Shown here: piece by piece, positions 1-7,640 of the stretch
Layout: the number at the start of each line of letters is the position of its first letter
Numbering within the stretch: the stretch's first letter is position 1
Origin: an uncultured Spirochaetales bacterium
GTDB lineage: Bacteria > Spirochaetota > Spirochaetia > Sphaerochaetales > Sphaerochaetaceae
Reading direction: 5' to 3'
DNA: 64,000 bases
Assembly: GCA_934277975.1 (NCBI GenBank)
Contig: CAKQWE010000005.1
Coordinates: 1-64,000, forward strand
The notes under the pieces: generated by a model
Databases searched by the model: none
The model's input: only the letters and a program-made list of their open reading frames with translations
What the model was told of the DNA's origin: nothing
Program-made: the position numbers and the translations under genes

Positions 1-300
1 GAGAAGGATGCTTCCTTCTACAGAAAAGGATGATTCCCCTTCCTTTTATGTGTCCACTTTATTGACTAAAGTCCACCTGCAGGCAAGGCCGCAAGGATTG
101 GAAGGGGAAGCACGGTCCATGTCTACAGGACATTCCACGACGACATCGTCGCAGTGCATGACGGGACGTTCTATGAAACGAAGGAGGTCCCCGGAGAATC
201 GATGGACCCCTCGGTGAAGCTTTCATCCTCCAAAAGCACTTGGGTCCCTTCTCCGAATCACCCCTGGCGTAGATTCGTGGTGGCTAAAAGCCAAGATTAG
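1..300 (+). pseudogene. Decayed C-terminal end of a probable IS transposase
   Basis: The frame ending at the TAG of 298-300 reads as about 76 open residues after an in-frame TAA at 67-69; another in-frame stop (TGA) sits at 31-33. Near its end it contains the string PSPNHPWRRF, which resembles the P-x-x-HPWR(K/R)-F tail of integrase-core (rve-type) transposases such as the ISNCY group; this is recalled family knowledge, not a search. The left end of the gene lies outside the window. With two stops in the visible part it cannot encode a full transposase here. The alternative is chance resemblance, so confidence is modest. Confidence 0.35.
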
Positions 301-320
301 GTGTAAACAAATTACCTAAT
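296..320. repeat. Inverted repeat at the end of the transposase remnant
   Basis: ATTAGGT (296-302) and ACCTAAT (314-320) form a 7-bp inverted repeat with an 11-nt loop, overlapping the stop codon of the transposase remnant. It could be a weak hairpin or part of a mobile-element end. There is no T-tract, so it is not a clear terminator. Confidence 0.35.
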
Positions 321-331
321 AGTGACACAAT

Positions 332-357
332 GCATTCTGAATTTGCATTCTGAATTT
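332..357. repeat. Perfect 13-bp tandem duplication
   Basis: GCATTCTGAATTT occurs twice head to tail (332-344 and 345-357). It lies in AT-rich DNA between the transposase remnant and the AAA+ ATPase gene. It may be a slippage product or an insertion scar; nothing shows a function. Confidence 0.7.
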
Positions 358-447
358 TGTATTCACACTACTCTTATTACAATATCGACACAAAAGTTCC
401 ATAAACTTTTGGAGAAAGTACCCCCTTTTTACTGTTCCAAATACAGA

Positions 448-528
448 TTTTCCCCTAGAAAATTGTAACAAACCACTAAATTTTCCCATAGAAAATTGTA
501 ATATACAGCTTGTTTTTCCCCTAGAAAA
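448..528. promoter_or_regulatory. Three phased inverted-repeat units upstream of the AAA+ ATPase gene
   Basis: The motif TTTTC-N5-GAAAA occurs at 448-462, 481-495 and 514-528, exactly 33 bp apart, close to three helical turns. The spacers are CCCTA, CCATA and CCCTA. The first two copies also share TTGTAA immediately downstream. The symmetry, spacing and position over the predicted promoter fit binding sites for a dimeric regulator. The third copy lies between the predicted -35 and -10 boxes, so binding there would be expected to repress. No regulator gene is recognisable next to it; autoregulation by the ATPase is only a guess. Confidence 0.6.
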
Positions 529-537
529 GTGTATTAT
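510..537 (+). promoter_or_regulatory. Predicted promoter giving a leaderless transcript of the AAA+ ATPase gene
   Basis: A -35-like TTGTTT (510-515) is followed after 16 nt by a -10-like TATTAT (532-537). Only six bases separate the -10 from the ATG at 544, so transcription would start at about the A of the start codon. No Shine-Dalgarno sequence precedes the ATG, which agrees with a leaderless mRNA. This is inferred from sequence only. Confidence 0.45.
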
Positions 538-543
538 TAAAAC

Positions 544-1848
544 ATGGAACGCTTTTTGAAGAAAGAACTTATACATTGGAAAAATAGTCCAGAAAGAAAA
601 CCGTTGATTCTTAGCGGAGCAAGGCAAGTAGGAAAAACCTGGATTCTTAAAGATTTTGCAAAAACTGAATACAGGGACTATGTGTACATAAACTGTGACA
701 ACAACACCTTTGTAAAATCGCTTTTCAGAGACTACGATACAGACAGAATCATCAGAGCTTTGTCTGCTGTTTCAGGCAAGAGAATACAAAAGAATGAAAC
801 CGTTGTCATTCTTGATGAAATCCAAGAAGTACCAAATGGTCTTACGGCATTGAAGTATTTCTGCGAAGATGCACCAGAATATCACATAGTCGTAGCTGGT
901 TCGCTTCTTGGAATCCAAATGCACAAAGGCACTGGCTATCCAGTTGGAAAAGTTGACAAACTGATACTTTATCCCCTTTCATTCGACGAATTTCTCACTG
1001 CACTTGGAAAGGAAGAGCTTTCAACCTATCTAGAAGAATGCAGATGGGAGGAATACAACTACATAAAGGACATTCTTACCGAATATCTACGGCAGTATTT
1101 CTATGTTGGAGGGATGCCACAAGCTGTCTCTTCATACATCAAAAAAGGAGATCTGAGTGAAGTCAGAAGCATTCAGAACTCAATACTCAAGGACTATGAA
1201 GATGATTTCTCAAAGCATATACCTGAAAACGAGCTTCCAAAAATACAGGCTGTATGGAACTCAATTCCAAGCCAACTTGCAAAGGAGAACAAAAAGTTCA
1301 TCTGGGGAGTTCTGAGAAAAGGTGCACGGGCAAAGGAATTCGAGAATGCAGTGCAATGGCTCATCCAAGCAGGTTTGGTCCACAAAGTAACAAGAGTGAA
1401 GAGTGTTGAAGCACCTCTTAAGTTCTACGAGGACAGCCAAACGTTCAAGCTTTTCTTCAATGATATAGGGCTTCTAGGTGCAATGTCTGGGATAACAGCC
1501 AAAGATGTATTGTTCGATTGGAAAATGATTACCGAATACAAAGGAATGTTCACTGAACAATACATCGCACAACAGTTCTGGAGTACATTGGAGGAAAAGC
1601 TTTTTTATTATACAAACGAGAACTCAACCTCTGAAATCGACTTCGTATTCTGTAAAGAAAATCTCTATCCAGTTGAAGTGAAAGCAGAAGAGAATCTAAA
1701 ATCAAAGAGCCTTTCAACTGTATTGAAGACAAATCCAAACCTGAAGGCCCTTAGGTTTTCAATGTCAAATTACAGAGAACAGGAACAGCTTACAAACGTA
1801 CCTTTGGGTCTTGCTCCTTGGTTCTTCAGAAATCTGGACAAAGAATGA
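544..1848 (+). CDS. AAA+ ATPase with C-terminal DUF4143 domain
   Basis: The 434-residue protein has an N-terminal AAA_14 ATPase domain with Walker A GARQVGKT (25-32), Walker B TVVILDEIQ (86-94) and a GS sensor (about 119-120). It also has the family motif YVGGMPQAV (187-195). The C-terminal DUF4143 part carries E364-x-D366 followed by VEVK (377-380), resembling a PD-(D/E)XK nuclease core. The length is normal for the family, whose cellular role is not established. The ATG has no ribosome binding site and follows a -10 box directly, suggesting a leaderless message. Three phased inverted repeats lie upstream. The AT-rich composition and the neighbouring transposase remnant fit horizontal acquisition. 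Confidence 0.9.
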   Translation: MERFLKKELIHWKNSPERKPLILSGARQVGKTWILKDFAKTEYRDYVYINCDNNTFVKSLFRDYDTDRIIRALSAVSGKRIQKNETVVILDEIQEVPNGLTALKYFCEDAPEYHIVVAGSLLGIQMHKGTGYPVGKVDKLILYPLSFDEFLTALGKEELSTYLEECRWEEYNYIKDILTEYLRQYFYVGGMPQAVSSYIKKGDLSEVRSIQNSILKDYEDDFSKHIPENELPKIQAVWNSIPSQLAKENKKFIWGVLRKGARAKEFENAVQWLIQAGLVHKVTRVKSVEAPLKFYEDSQTFKLFFNDIGLLGAMSGITAKDVLFDWKMITEYKGMFTEQYIAQQFWSTLEEKLFYYTNENSTSEIDFVFCKENLYPVEVKAEENLKSKSLSTVLKTNPNLKALRFSMSNYREQEQLTNVPLGLAPWFFRNLDKE

Positions 1849-1876
1849 ATTCCGTTTGGCAGAGTCTTATAGGAAC

Positions 1877-2494
1877 TTAGACCTCATCCCCTTTCGTCTC
1901 GTGCAGGATTCTGCGGACCTCTGGGTCTTTGAAGACCTCGTCTATTTCGTCTGAAGTGAGGCCAACGAATTCGTGGCAGAGGTAGTGGATCCAGGTCTCG
2001 TCAGATGGTGAGTTGAGGACATGCTTCCTACAGTAGTAGTCAGGTTGCACAGGAAGAGGAGGAGTATCCTTGTAGAGAGGAACCTTGTAGTCGTAGACGG
2101 CAATCTTTATGTCCTCACGAGGGATTCCCTTGTTCATGACGACTTCCGCAAGCTTGTTGACGGTGTTGCCTGTATCGAATATGTCATCCACAATGAGGAC
2201 CTTGTCCCCTGCTCTGAGGTATTCGGGGGAATACGTCCAACCGTCTATCTGGACCCTTGCCTGATCGCGAAGCACGGTATAGGACCTTGCCACGACTGCG
2301 GCATACAGGACAGGCCGTCTATGCTCCTTGAGACAGACCATCTTGAAGTACTCTGAAAAGACGTTTGCCATGTATACGCCGCCTCTTAGGGAGACATATA
2401 TGACATCAGGAATGAAGCCGTCCTCTTTGTGCATCTTGTAGGCGAGCTTGAGAGCGCTGTCGCGTATGACGTCATGTGGGACAAAATCTTTCAT
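1877..2494 (-). CDS. Phosphoribosyltransferase, hypoxanthine/xanthine-guanine type
   Basis: The 205-residue cytoplasmic protein has the type I PRTase fold. The PRPP-binding loop VLIVDDIFDTGNT is at 99-111 and the first loop SLRGG at 35-39. Family knowledge suggests salvage of a purine base with PRPP to give the nucleotide. The exact base cannot be read from sequence, so the call stays at family level. GGAGG precedes the ATG at 2494. It is the last gene of a five-gene minus-strand run (flavodoxin-like, PpiC, nusB, map, this gene) and starts 17 nt after the map stop. Salvage here would suit the nucleoside transporters and nucleosidases at 44.8-57 kb. Confidence 0.85.
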   Translation of the reverse strand: MKDFVPHDVIRDSALKLAYKMHKEDGFIPDVIYVSLRGGVYMANVFSEYFKMVCLKEHRRPVLYAAVVARSYTVLRDQARVQIDGWTYSPEYLRAGDKVLIVDDIFDTGNTVNKLAEVVMNKGIPREDIKIAVYDYKVPLYKDTPPLPVQPDYYCRKHVLNSPSDETWIHYLCHEFVGLTSDEIDEVFKDPEVRRILHETKGDEV

Positions 2495-2511
2495 TCCTTG
2501 GTTCCTCCAAA

Positions 2512-3267
2512 TCAGATCTGTGTAAGAATCTCAGGGCCGTTGGCCGTGATTGCAACTGTATGTTCAAAGTGGGCGGAAGGCTTGTGGTCCGCAGTTATGA
2601 CGGTCCAACCGTCCGGCATATCTATGATGTTCTTTGTACCAATGTTGATCATAGGCTCTATGGCAATGACCATGCCCTCTTTGATCCTTGGATTTGGCAT
2701 GTAGCGACAGACATAGTTTGGAATCTCAGGGTCTTCGTGGACCTTAAGTCCTACACCATGGCCGCAGTACTCGCGCACGACTCCAAAGCCGTTCTTGTCT
2801 GCATGTTCGAACACTGCAGCGCCAATGTCCTGAATCCTTGCATGGGGGTTGTCCAAAGCTCCAATGCCCTTGTATAGACACTCGCGCGTAACCTTTACAA
2901 GCTTCTCCACTTCAGGAGGGACGCTTCCAACAATGTATGTCCTTGCACTGTCTGAGAAGTAACCCTTGAGGTTGATTCCAAGGTCAATGCTCACGATATC
3001 GCCTTCATGGATTATCCTCTTCTTCTTTGGAATTCCATGGATTATCTCTTCGTTGATGCTGACACATGCGGTTCCAGGGAAACCTTCGAAGTTAAGGAAA
3101 GCCGGCTTTCCACCATGCTTGATTATGAAGTCATGGCACATCTTGTCTATGTCCATTGTGGACATGCCGGGAAGGACCTTCCCTTCAAGGGAATCAAGAA
3201 GCTGGCACAGAAGATGGCAGGACTTCCTTATGCCATCAATCTGTTCATTTGTCTTCAGCAGAATCAT
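2512..3267 (-). CDS. map: Type I methionine aminopeptidase
   Basis: The protein removes initiator methionine from nascent proteins and has the usual 251 residues. The five metal ligands are recognisable: D95, D106 (in GYFSDSART), H170 (in YCGHGVGL), E204 (in AIEPM) and E235 (in EHTVAI). The conserved active-site histidine H77 lies in IIHGIP. The ATG at 3267 is preceded by GAGG. The start of map overlaps the 3' end of nusB by 23 bp, indicating co-transcription and probably translational coupling. There is no N-terminal SH3-binding or zinc-finger extension. Confidence 0.97.
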   Translation of the reverse strand: MILLKTNEQIDGIRKSCHLLCQLLDSLEGKVLPGMSTMDIDKMCHDFIIKHGGKPAFLNFEGFPGTACVSINEEIIHGIPKKKRIIHEGDIVSIDLGINLKGYFSDSARTYIVGSVPPEVEKLVKVTRECLYKGIGALDNPHARIQDIGAAVFEHADKNGFGVVREYCGHGVGLKVHEDPEIPNYVCRYMPNPRIKEGMVIAIEPMINIGTKNIIDMPDGWTVITADHKPSAHFEHTVAITANGPEILTQI

Positions 3268-3691
3268 GCAGATACCTCACAGCTGTATCAAGCAGGCCAT
3301 TGATGAACCTATAGTTGACCTCGGTGCTGTACTCCTGAGAGAGCTTGACGGCTTCGTCAATGACGATGTTTGGATGTATGTCCTTGCAGTACAGAAGCGT
3401 ATAGATGCTAAGCCTAAGGATGTTCCTGTCCACAAGGTTTATGTTCTCTATGCTTCTCTTGGAAGAGAAGCGGTTTATCATCTCGTCTATTTCGTCCAAG
3501 TGCTGGAGCACACCATTTATCATGTAGGAGGCATAGAGGACGACATCAGACTCAAGGGCCTCCTCTTCCTCTTTGGTATATCCAGCGAAACCCTCTGAAT
3601 ACGGAATTGGACACTCATGTATCCTTGAATTGAAATCAAGGGAATACAGTGTCTGCACCGCTATGGCCCTGGCAAGGTGTCTTGTTTTCAT
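3245..3691 (-). CDS. nusB: Transcription antitermination factor NusB
   Basis: This is a 148-residue, mostly helical protein. It begins TRHLARAIAVQTLYSLD, the usual N-terminal RNA-binding helix of NusB, and ends with a helix containing FINGLLDTAVRYL, typical of the family C-terminus. It binds boxA RNA with NusE during rRNA transcription. The ATG is preceded by a GGAG site. It overlaps map by 23 bp and follows the PpiC gene after a 36-nt gap. Confidence 0.95.
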   Translation of the reverse strand: MKTRHLARAIAVQTLYSLDFNSRIHECPIPYSEGFAGYTKEEEEALESDVVLYASYMINGVLQHLDEIDEMINRFSSKRSIENINLVDRNILRLSIYTLLYCKDIHPNIVIDEAVKLSQEYSTEVNYRFINGLLDTAVRYLHDSAEDK

Positions 3692-3727
3692 CTAAGTGCA
3701 CTCCTCTACTCTAAACTCTGCTTCCAA

Positions 3728-4759
3728 TCAAAGCTGCTTGAGGTATTTGATTGAAGCCTGAGACCTAAGGTCTTCTATGAGGGAAAGGTATGCTTCCTGG
3801 AAGACGGTGTTGAGGCTCTCGTTGTAGAGATAGCTTGTGATGTAGTCGCGAACCGTAGTCGTGTCGGTTGGAGATATCTTGTCGTCAAGACCAAGGATCT
3901 TAGTATCGTTGTGGACGGAGACCTTCACGATATGGTAGCCGGCAAGGCTCTCTATTACACCGCTCATCTCTCCGGCATCGAGCTTGAACACTTCGTCGAA
4001 GAAATTCTCACCCATGTAGGCCATTGTGGTCTCGTCGTTTATCTGAAGCCAACCAATGTCCCCTGCCTTGTCCTTGGAGTCTGCGTCATCGGAGTACTGC
4101 GTTATGGCCTTCTCGAACGTGATTTCACCAGAGACGATCTTGTTGTAGACATCCGTGGCCTTCTTGTATGCCGCATCCTTGTCGTCGCCAAAAGCGAAGA
4201 AGATATGGGAAAGCTTCACATTCTCGTTGCTTATGAAGCTTGACTTGTTCTTCTTGTAGAAGGTCTCTACCTCGGAGTCCGTTGGAAGCGGAGCATCCTC
4301 GAACATGGACGCCTTTGCAGTGGTCACATAAGCCTGAAGGAGGTACTGGTTGGCAAGGTATTCCTTGTACTCATCCAAAGTGATTCCCTGCTGAGCCTGA
4401 AGAAGCTGTTCGAACTGCTCGTCCGTAAGGGACATGCCAACCTGAGCCTCAATGCTCGACTTCTGGGAAGCAAGAAGCTGAGCCTTCTGGTCATCTGTAA
4501 GCGTATAGCCGTTCTTCTCAAGCCCCTGCCTGAAAAGCTCGTCTGAAATAAGAGCATCCAATACAGTTGCAGGCTCAAACGTGGTTCCGTAGGCTTCGCT
4601 GTAGGTAGAGACAGCTTCATCAAGCTGCTGCTGCGTTATGACAGCGTTCCTGATGAGGTTTATCCTAACGATTGGAGTGGAAATCGAATCACAGAATACA
4701 GGCGCAGCAAAGACAAGCGCCGCAAGAAAAACCAGAATTGAAACAATGCCTTTCTTCAT
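3728..4759 (-). CDS. Exported parvulin-type peptidyl-prolyl isomerase (PpiC/SurA-like)
   Basis: The start is set at the ATG preceded by GAGGAG, giving 343 residues with a clear signal peptide (MKK, then a hydrophobic stretch ending near APVFC). A SurA_N-like helical region precedes a rotamase domain marked by VKLSHIFFAF, the FEKAITQYSDD region and GYHIVKV. It probably folds or escorts outer-membrane proteins in the periplasm. The cysteine at the end of the signal region does not sit in a good lipobox, so lipidation is uncertain. It lies 10 nt after the flavodoxin-like gene and upstream of nusB. An in-frame alternative start nine codons upstream lacks support. Confidence 0.88.
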   Translation of the reverse strand: MKKGIVSILVFLAALVFAAPVFCDSISTPIVRINLIRNAVITQQQLDEAVSTYSEAYGTTFEPATVLDALISDELFRQGLEKNGYTLTDDQKAQLLASQKSSIEAQVGMSLTDEQFEQLLQAQQGITLDEYKEYLANQYLLQAYVTTAKASMFEDAPLPTDSEVETFYKKNKSSFISNENVKLSHIFFAFGDDKDAAYKKATDVYNKIVSGEITFEKAITQYSDDADSKDKAGDIGWLQINDETTMAYMGENFFDEVFKLDAGEMSGVIESLAGYHIVKVSVHNDTKILGLDDKISPTDTTTVRDYITSYLYNESLNTVFQEAYLSLIEDLRSQASIKYLKQL

Positions 4760-4769
4760 TGTGAACTCC

Positions 4770-5195
4770 TCAGTTGCGTTCAACATGGAGCCTTTTGCCT
4801 ACGGCATAGGCCATGTCTGCGTTTTTGAGAACGTCTGAAAGCTTGAGGTACATGCCCTCGTCCTCCATGGCCTTCATCAAAGACTGCAGGACCCTTTGCT
4901 TTCTAAGACAGTTCTTGGATATGAAACAGCTGCATCTCTTGCCTGAGATGGTTCCAGCCGATTTCAGAAAAGTTGAAACAACAGAAGGAACGTCCTTTGA
5001 AAGGAATCCGTTTGCCTGTGTGATTATGATGATATAATCGAAGGCCGATACTCTTCTGCCCTGCTCCAGATTCATGTCAACAAGCTCCACGATATGCTGG
5101 CCGCTTGATGAAATGCCCTTGGACATGCCTTCTGCAAGTCCTTTGAGGTTGGAGTTTCCGGCGGAGGCTCCGCCGTATAGAATACAGACTCTCAT
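4770..5195 (-). CDS. Small flavodoxin-like protein, function unknown
   Basis: The 141-residue protein begins MRVCILYGGASAGNSN, a beta strand and phosphate-loop arrangement as in flavodoxin-fold proteins. A second strand, FDYIIIITQANGF, matches the position of the isoalloxazine-binding loop. It has several cysteines and no signal peptide. I recognise only the fold, not the function. It heads the operon that continues with the parvulin gene (10 nt later), nusB and map. The start ATG lies 14 nt from a candidate -10 box, with AGGGG just upstream. Confidence 0.6.
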   Translation of the reverse strand: MRVCILYGGASAGNSNLKGLAEGMSKGISSSGQHIVELVDMNLEQGRRVSAFDYIIIITQANGFLSKDVPSVVSTFLKSAGTISGKRCSCFISKNCLRKQRVLQSLMKAMEDEGMYLKLSDVLKNADMAYAVGKRLHVERN

Positions 5196-5204
5196 GACGC
5201 CCCT

Positions 5205-5233
5205 TTTGTATGAAAATTGGCCGCTTTGTTCAA
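5205..5233 (-). promoter_or_regulatory. Candidate promoter nested in the secG terminator
   Basis: On the minus strand TTGAAC (5228-5233) and TACAAA (5205-5210) are separated by exactly 17 nt. The -35 falls in the loop and right arm of the terminator hairpin that closes the gap-secG operon. The downstream gene starts only 9 nt after the -10, so the leader would be very short. Both boxes match the consensus at about four of six positions. Confidence 0.35.
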
Positions 5234-5241
5234 GCGGCCAA
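5217..5241 (-). terminator. Intrinsic terminator after secG
   Basis: TTGGCCGCTT (5217-5226) and AAGCGGCCAA (5232-5241) form a perfect 10-bp stem with a 5-nt loop. On the minus strand the stem is followed by TTTTC. It closes the gap-pgk-tpiA-secG unit, 17 nt after the secG stop. Confidence 0.85.
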
Positions 5242-5258
5242 GATTACATGAAAAGAAA

Positions 5259-5561
5259 TCAATTCTCTGTAGATTCCGTAGCCGTAGCTGCAGCCTGCTG
5301 GCCAAGTGAGCTAAGGACGGAGGTGTCGGATGACTTGTTGACGAAAGCGACAAGTATGGCAAGTACGATGAAAGCCGCCACGAGGTATGCCGTAATCTTG
5401 TTTACCACACGGTTGGACCTACCTCCGAACGCCGTCTCGCTGTTGCCGCCAAAGACACCGCCAAGACCTGTATTGTCTTCACTCTGGATTGCAATGATGA
5501 AGATGAGAAGAAGACTCACGATCACGAAAAGAACAAGAAGAATAATACTCAAAACTGCCAT
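5259..5561 (-). CDS. secG: SecG subunit of the protein-export translocase
   Basis: The protein has 100 residues when started at the ATG of MAVLSIILL, which is preceded by TAGGAAT; a longer in-frame reading overlaps tpiA and is unlikely. It has two transmembrane segments (about 3-25 and 57-77). The linker between them is glycine-rich and contains GLGGVFGG followed by polar residues, the classic SecG pattern. The C-terminus is low-complexity A/T/S/E. SecG sits with SecYE in the inner membrane. It follows tpiA by 28 nt and is followed by an intrinsic terminator; secG after glycolytic genes is a common bacterial arrangement. Confidence 0.93.
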   Translation of the reverse strand: MAVLSIILLVLFVIVSLLLIFIIAIQSEDNTGLGGVFGGNSETAFGGRSNRVVNKITAYLVAAFIVLAILVAFVNKSSDTSVLSSLGQQAAATATESTEN

Positions 5562-5589
5562 ATTCCTACCTACTCCAACTGAATTTGGT

Positions 5590-6342
5590 TCAATCAACGC
5601 AGTTGATGATTGGGAGGAACTGCTCAAGTGTCAGCGACGCCCCACCAACAAGCGCACCGTCTATGTGTTCGCAGGCCATGAGCTCGCGGACGTTGGACGG
5701 CTTCACTGAACCACCATACTGTATTATCTGATTTTCTGCAACAGCCTTTCCAAACTTCTTTTCCACAAGACCCCTTATGAAGGCGTGTGCAGCGTTTGCA
5801 TCGGCAGGGGTTGCAGTCTTGCCTGTTCCAATAGCCCAGACAGGTTCGTAGGCTATTGTGACATGCTTCATCTGCTCCGGTGTTACACCATCAAGACCAA
5901 CGTTGACCTGGGCTGTAAGCACCTCTTCAAGACGGCCGCCTTCCCTCTCCTCAAGGGTCTCTCCAACGCAAAGGTCAACTTCCATTCCGTTTTCAAGGGC
6001 GAAAAGCACCTTCTTGTTTATGAACTCGTTCGTCTCGCCGTAGTACTGTCTCCTCTCGCTGTGGCCAAGGATGACGGCGTTCACGCCAATGTCCTTGAGC
6101 ATTGCACAGGAGACCTCTCCGGTGTATGCACCCTTCTCGTGGTCGTTGACGTTCTGGGCGGACACTATGATGTTGCTGCCCTTTACGGCTTCCACGACAC
6201 CAGGAAGGCACACGAAGGTAGGTGCTATCATGACCTTGACCTTTGCATCCTTAGCGGCGGCGGCAAGCGAAGCGGCGTACTTTGCAGCCTCGCTTGGGAC
6301 CATGTTCATTTTCCAGTTTCCAGCAATATAAAGGTTTCTCAT
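5590..6342 (-). CDS. tpiA: Triosephosphate isomerase
   Basis: The 250-residue enzyme interconverts dihydroxyacetone phosphate and glyceraldehyde 3-phosphate. The active-site residues are visible: K11 in GNWKMN, H94 in LGHSERR and E166 in AYEPVWAIGTG. GAGGAA precedes the ATG. It starts 9 nt after the pgk stop and is followed by secG, so it belongs to the gap-pgk-tpiA-secG run. Nothing about it is unusual. Confidence 0.98.
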   Translation of the reverse strand: MRNLYIAGNWKMNMVPSEAAKYAASLAAAAKDAKVKVMIAPTFVCLPGVVEAVKGSNIIVSAQNVNDHEKGAYTGEVSCAMLKDIGVNAVILGHSERRQYYGETNEFINKKVLFALENGMEVDLCVGETLEEREGGRLEEVLTAQVNVGLDGVTPEQMKHVTIAYEPVWAIGTGKTATPADANAAHAFIRGLVEKKFGKAVAENQIIQYGGSVKPSNVRELMACEHIDGALVGGASLTLEQFLPIINCVD

Positions 6343-6351
6343 TCCAATTCC

Positions 6352-7533
6352 TCACTTCTCAAGGGCCTTGATGCCGGGAAGCTCCTTGCCTTCAAGGAAC
6401 TCAAGGGATGCTCCACCACCGGTGGAGACGTGACTTATCTTGTCTGCAAGGCCAAACTTGTTGACCGCAGCAACGGAGTCGCCACCACCAACGACTGTCG
6501 TTGCGTTTGAAGCTGCAAGAGCCTTGGCGACGGCCTCTGTGCCCTTTGCGAACGCTGCGAACTCGAATACACCCATTGGACCGTTCCATACGACGGACTT
6601 TGCATCCTTGAGTGCTTCAACGATCATTGCAGTGGTCTTTGGTCCAATGTCCATTCCCATGAGGTTCTCAGGGATGTCTATGGAATCGACCGCTACAGGA
6701 GCTGCATCCTCGGCGAACTGCTCGGCACAGACATGGTCGACCGGAAGGATGACCTTGACGTTCTTCGCAGCCGCTGCGGAAAGGAAGCTCTTTGCTGTTT
6801 CAAGATAGTCGTCCTCTACGAGGGACTTTCCAATGCTGTGTCCCTGCACCTTGAGGAACGTATATGCCATGCCACCGCCAATGACGATCGTGTCACAGGT
6901 CTTTACCAAAGACTCAAGGACGGAGATCTTGGAGGAGACCTTGGATCCGCCTATGATGGCAACGAAAGGCTTCTCTGGGTTCTCAAGAAGCGGAGCCATG
7001 AACTTGACTTCCTTCTCGATGAGGAAACCTGCATAGCTTGGAAGGTAGTGTGCAACGCCCTCAGTCGAGGCATGCGCCCTGTGGGCCGTTCCAAATGCAT
7101 CGTTTACATAGACATCGCCATAGGATGCGAGCGTCTTTGCGAACTCTGGATCGTTGGCCTCTTCCTGAGGATAGAACCTGCAGTTCTCAAGAAGGAGGAC
7201 CTCACCTGGCTTGAGAGCCTTGACTTCCTTCTCCACCTCGTCCCCTATTACATCCGATGCGACCTTGACAGGCCTTCCAAGAAGCTCCTCGAACTTCTTT
7301 CCAACCGGAACCATGGAGAAGTCAGGGTTCTTCTTTCCCTTTGGCCTTCCAAAATGGCTCATGACGACCAAGGAGGTCCCTGGCTGCTCAAGTATGTAGT
7401 TTATGGTTGGAAGTGCGGCAAGGATCCTGGTTGCGTCGGTAACCTTTCCATCCTTGACAGGCACGTTGAAATCAACTCTTATAAGAACCCTCTTGTTCTT
7501 GAGGTCTGCATCTCTGATTGTATTCAGGACCAT
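6352..7533 (-). CDS. pgk: Phosphoglycerate kinase
   Basis: The chosen ATG, preceded by AAAGGAGC, gives a 393-residue protein beginning MVLNTIRDADLKNKRVLIR. Family landmarks are the substrate-binding RVDFNVP segment and the nucleotide-binding GGGDSVAAV near the C-terminus. It transfers phosphate from 1,3-bisphosphoglycerate to ADP in glycolysis. A longer frame with 15 extra residues has no ribosome site and is rejected. A hairpin lies between gap and pgk and may reduce pgk expression relative to gap. Confidence 0.98.
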   Translation of the reverse strand: MVLNTIRDADLKNKRVLIRVDFNVPVKDGKVTDATRILAALPTINYILEQPGTSLVVMSHFGRPKGKKNPDFSMVPVGKKFEELLGRPVKVASDVIGDEVEKEVKALKPGEVLLLENCRFYPQEEANDPEFAKTLASYGDVYVNDAFGTAHRAHASTEGVAHYLPSYAGFLIEKEVKFMAPLLENPEKPFVAIIGGSKVSSKISVLESLVKTCDTIVIGGGMAYTFLKVQGHSIGKSLVEDDYLETAKSFLSAAAAKNVKVILPVDHVCAEQFAEDAAPVAVDSIDIPENLMGMDIGPKTTAMIVEALKDAKSVVWNGPMGVFEFAAFAKGTEAVAKALAASNATTVVGGGDSVAAVNKFGLADKISHVSTGGGASLEFLEGKELPGIKALEK

Positions 7534-7595
7534 AACAGCTCCTTTGTATCTTGTTGTATACTGTGCCAAAAACGGCACATCATGCGTCTAAACGA

Positions 7596-7623
7596 TTCAG
7601 GCCTGCTAGAAGGCAGGCCTGAA
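7596..7623 (-). terminator. Strong hairpin between gap and pgk (attenuator or processing site)
   Basis: TTCAGGCCTGC (7596-7606) and GCAGGCCTGAA (7613-7623) form an 11-bp perfect stem with a 6-nt loop. On the minus strand it is followed by TCGTTTAG rather than a solid T-tract, so it is more likely a leaky terminator or an mRNA-stabilising or processing element than a full stop. It starts 17 nt after the gap stop codon. A smaller GTGCC/GGCAC hairpin lies at 7563-7578. Confidence 0.6.
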
Positions 7624-7640
7624 GACAAACGAAGATGGGG

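Noticed and set aside
448..528. The three TTTTC-N5-GAAAA repeats as a CRISPR array
   Set aside because: The repeat is only 15-21 bp, spacers are about 12 bp and AT-rich, and the array coincides with a promoter; operator sites explain it better.
2021..2877. Long plus-strand open frames opposite the phosphoribosyltransferase and map genes
   Set aside because: They lie antisense to well-identified genes, are explained by codon bias on the other strand, and resemble no known family.
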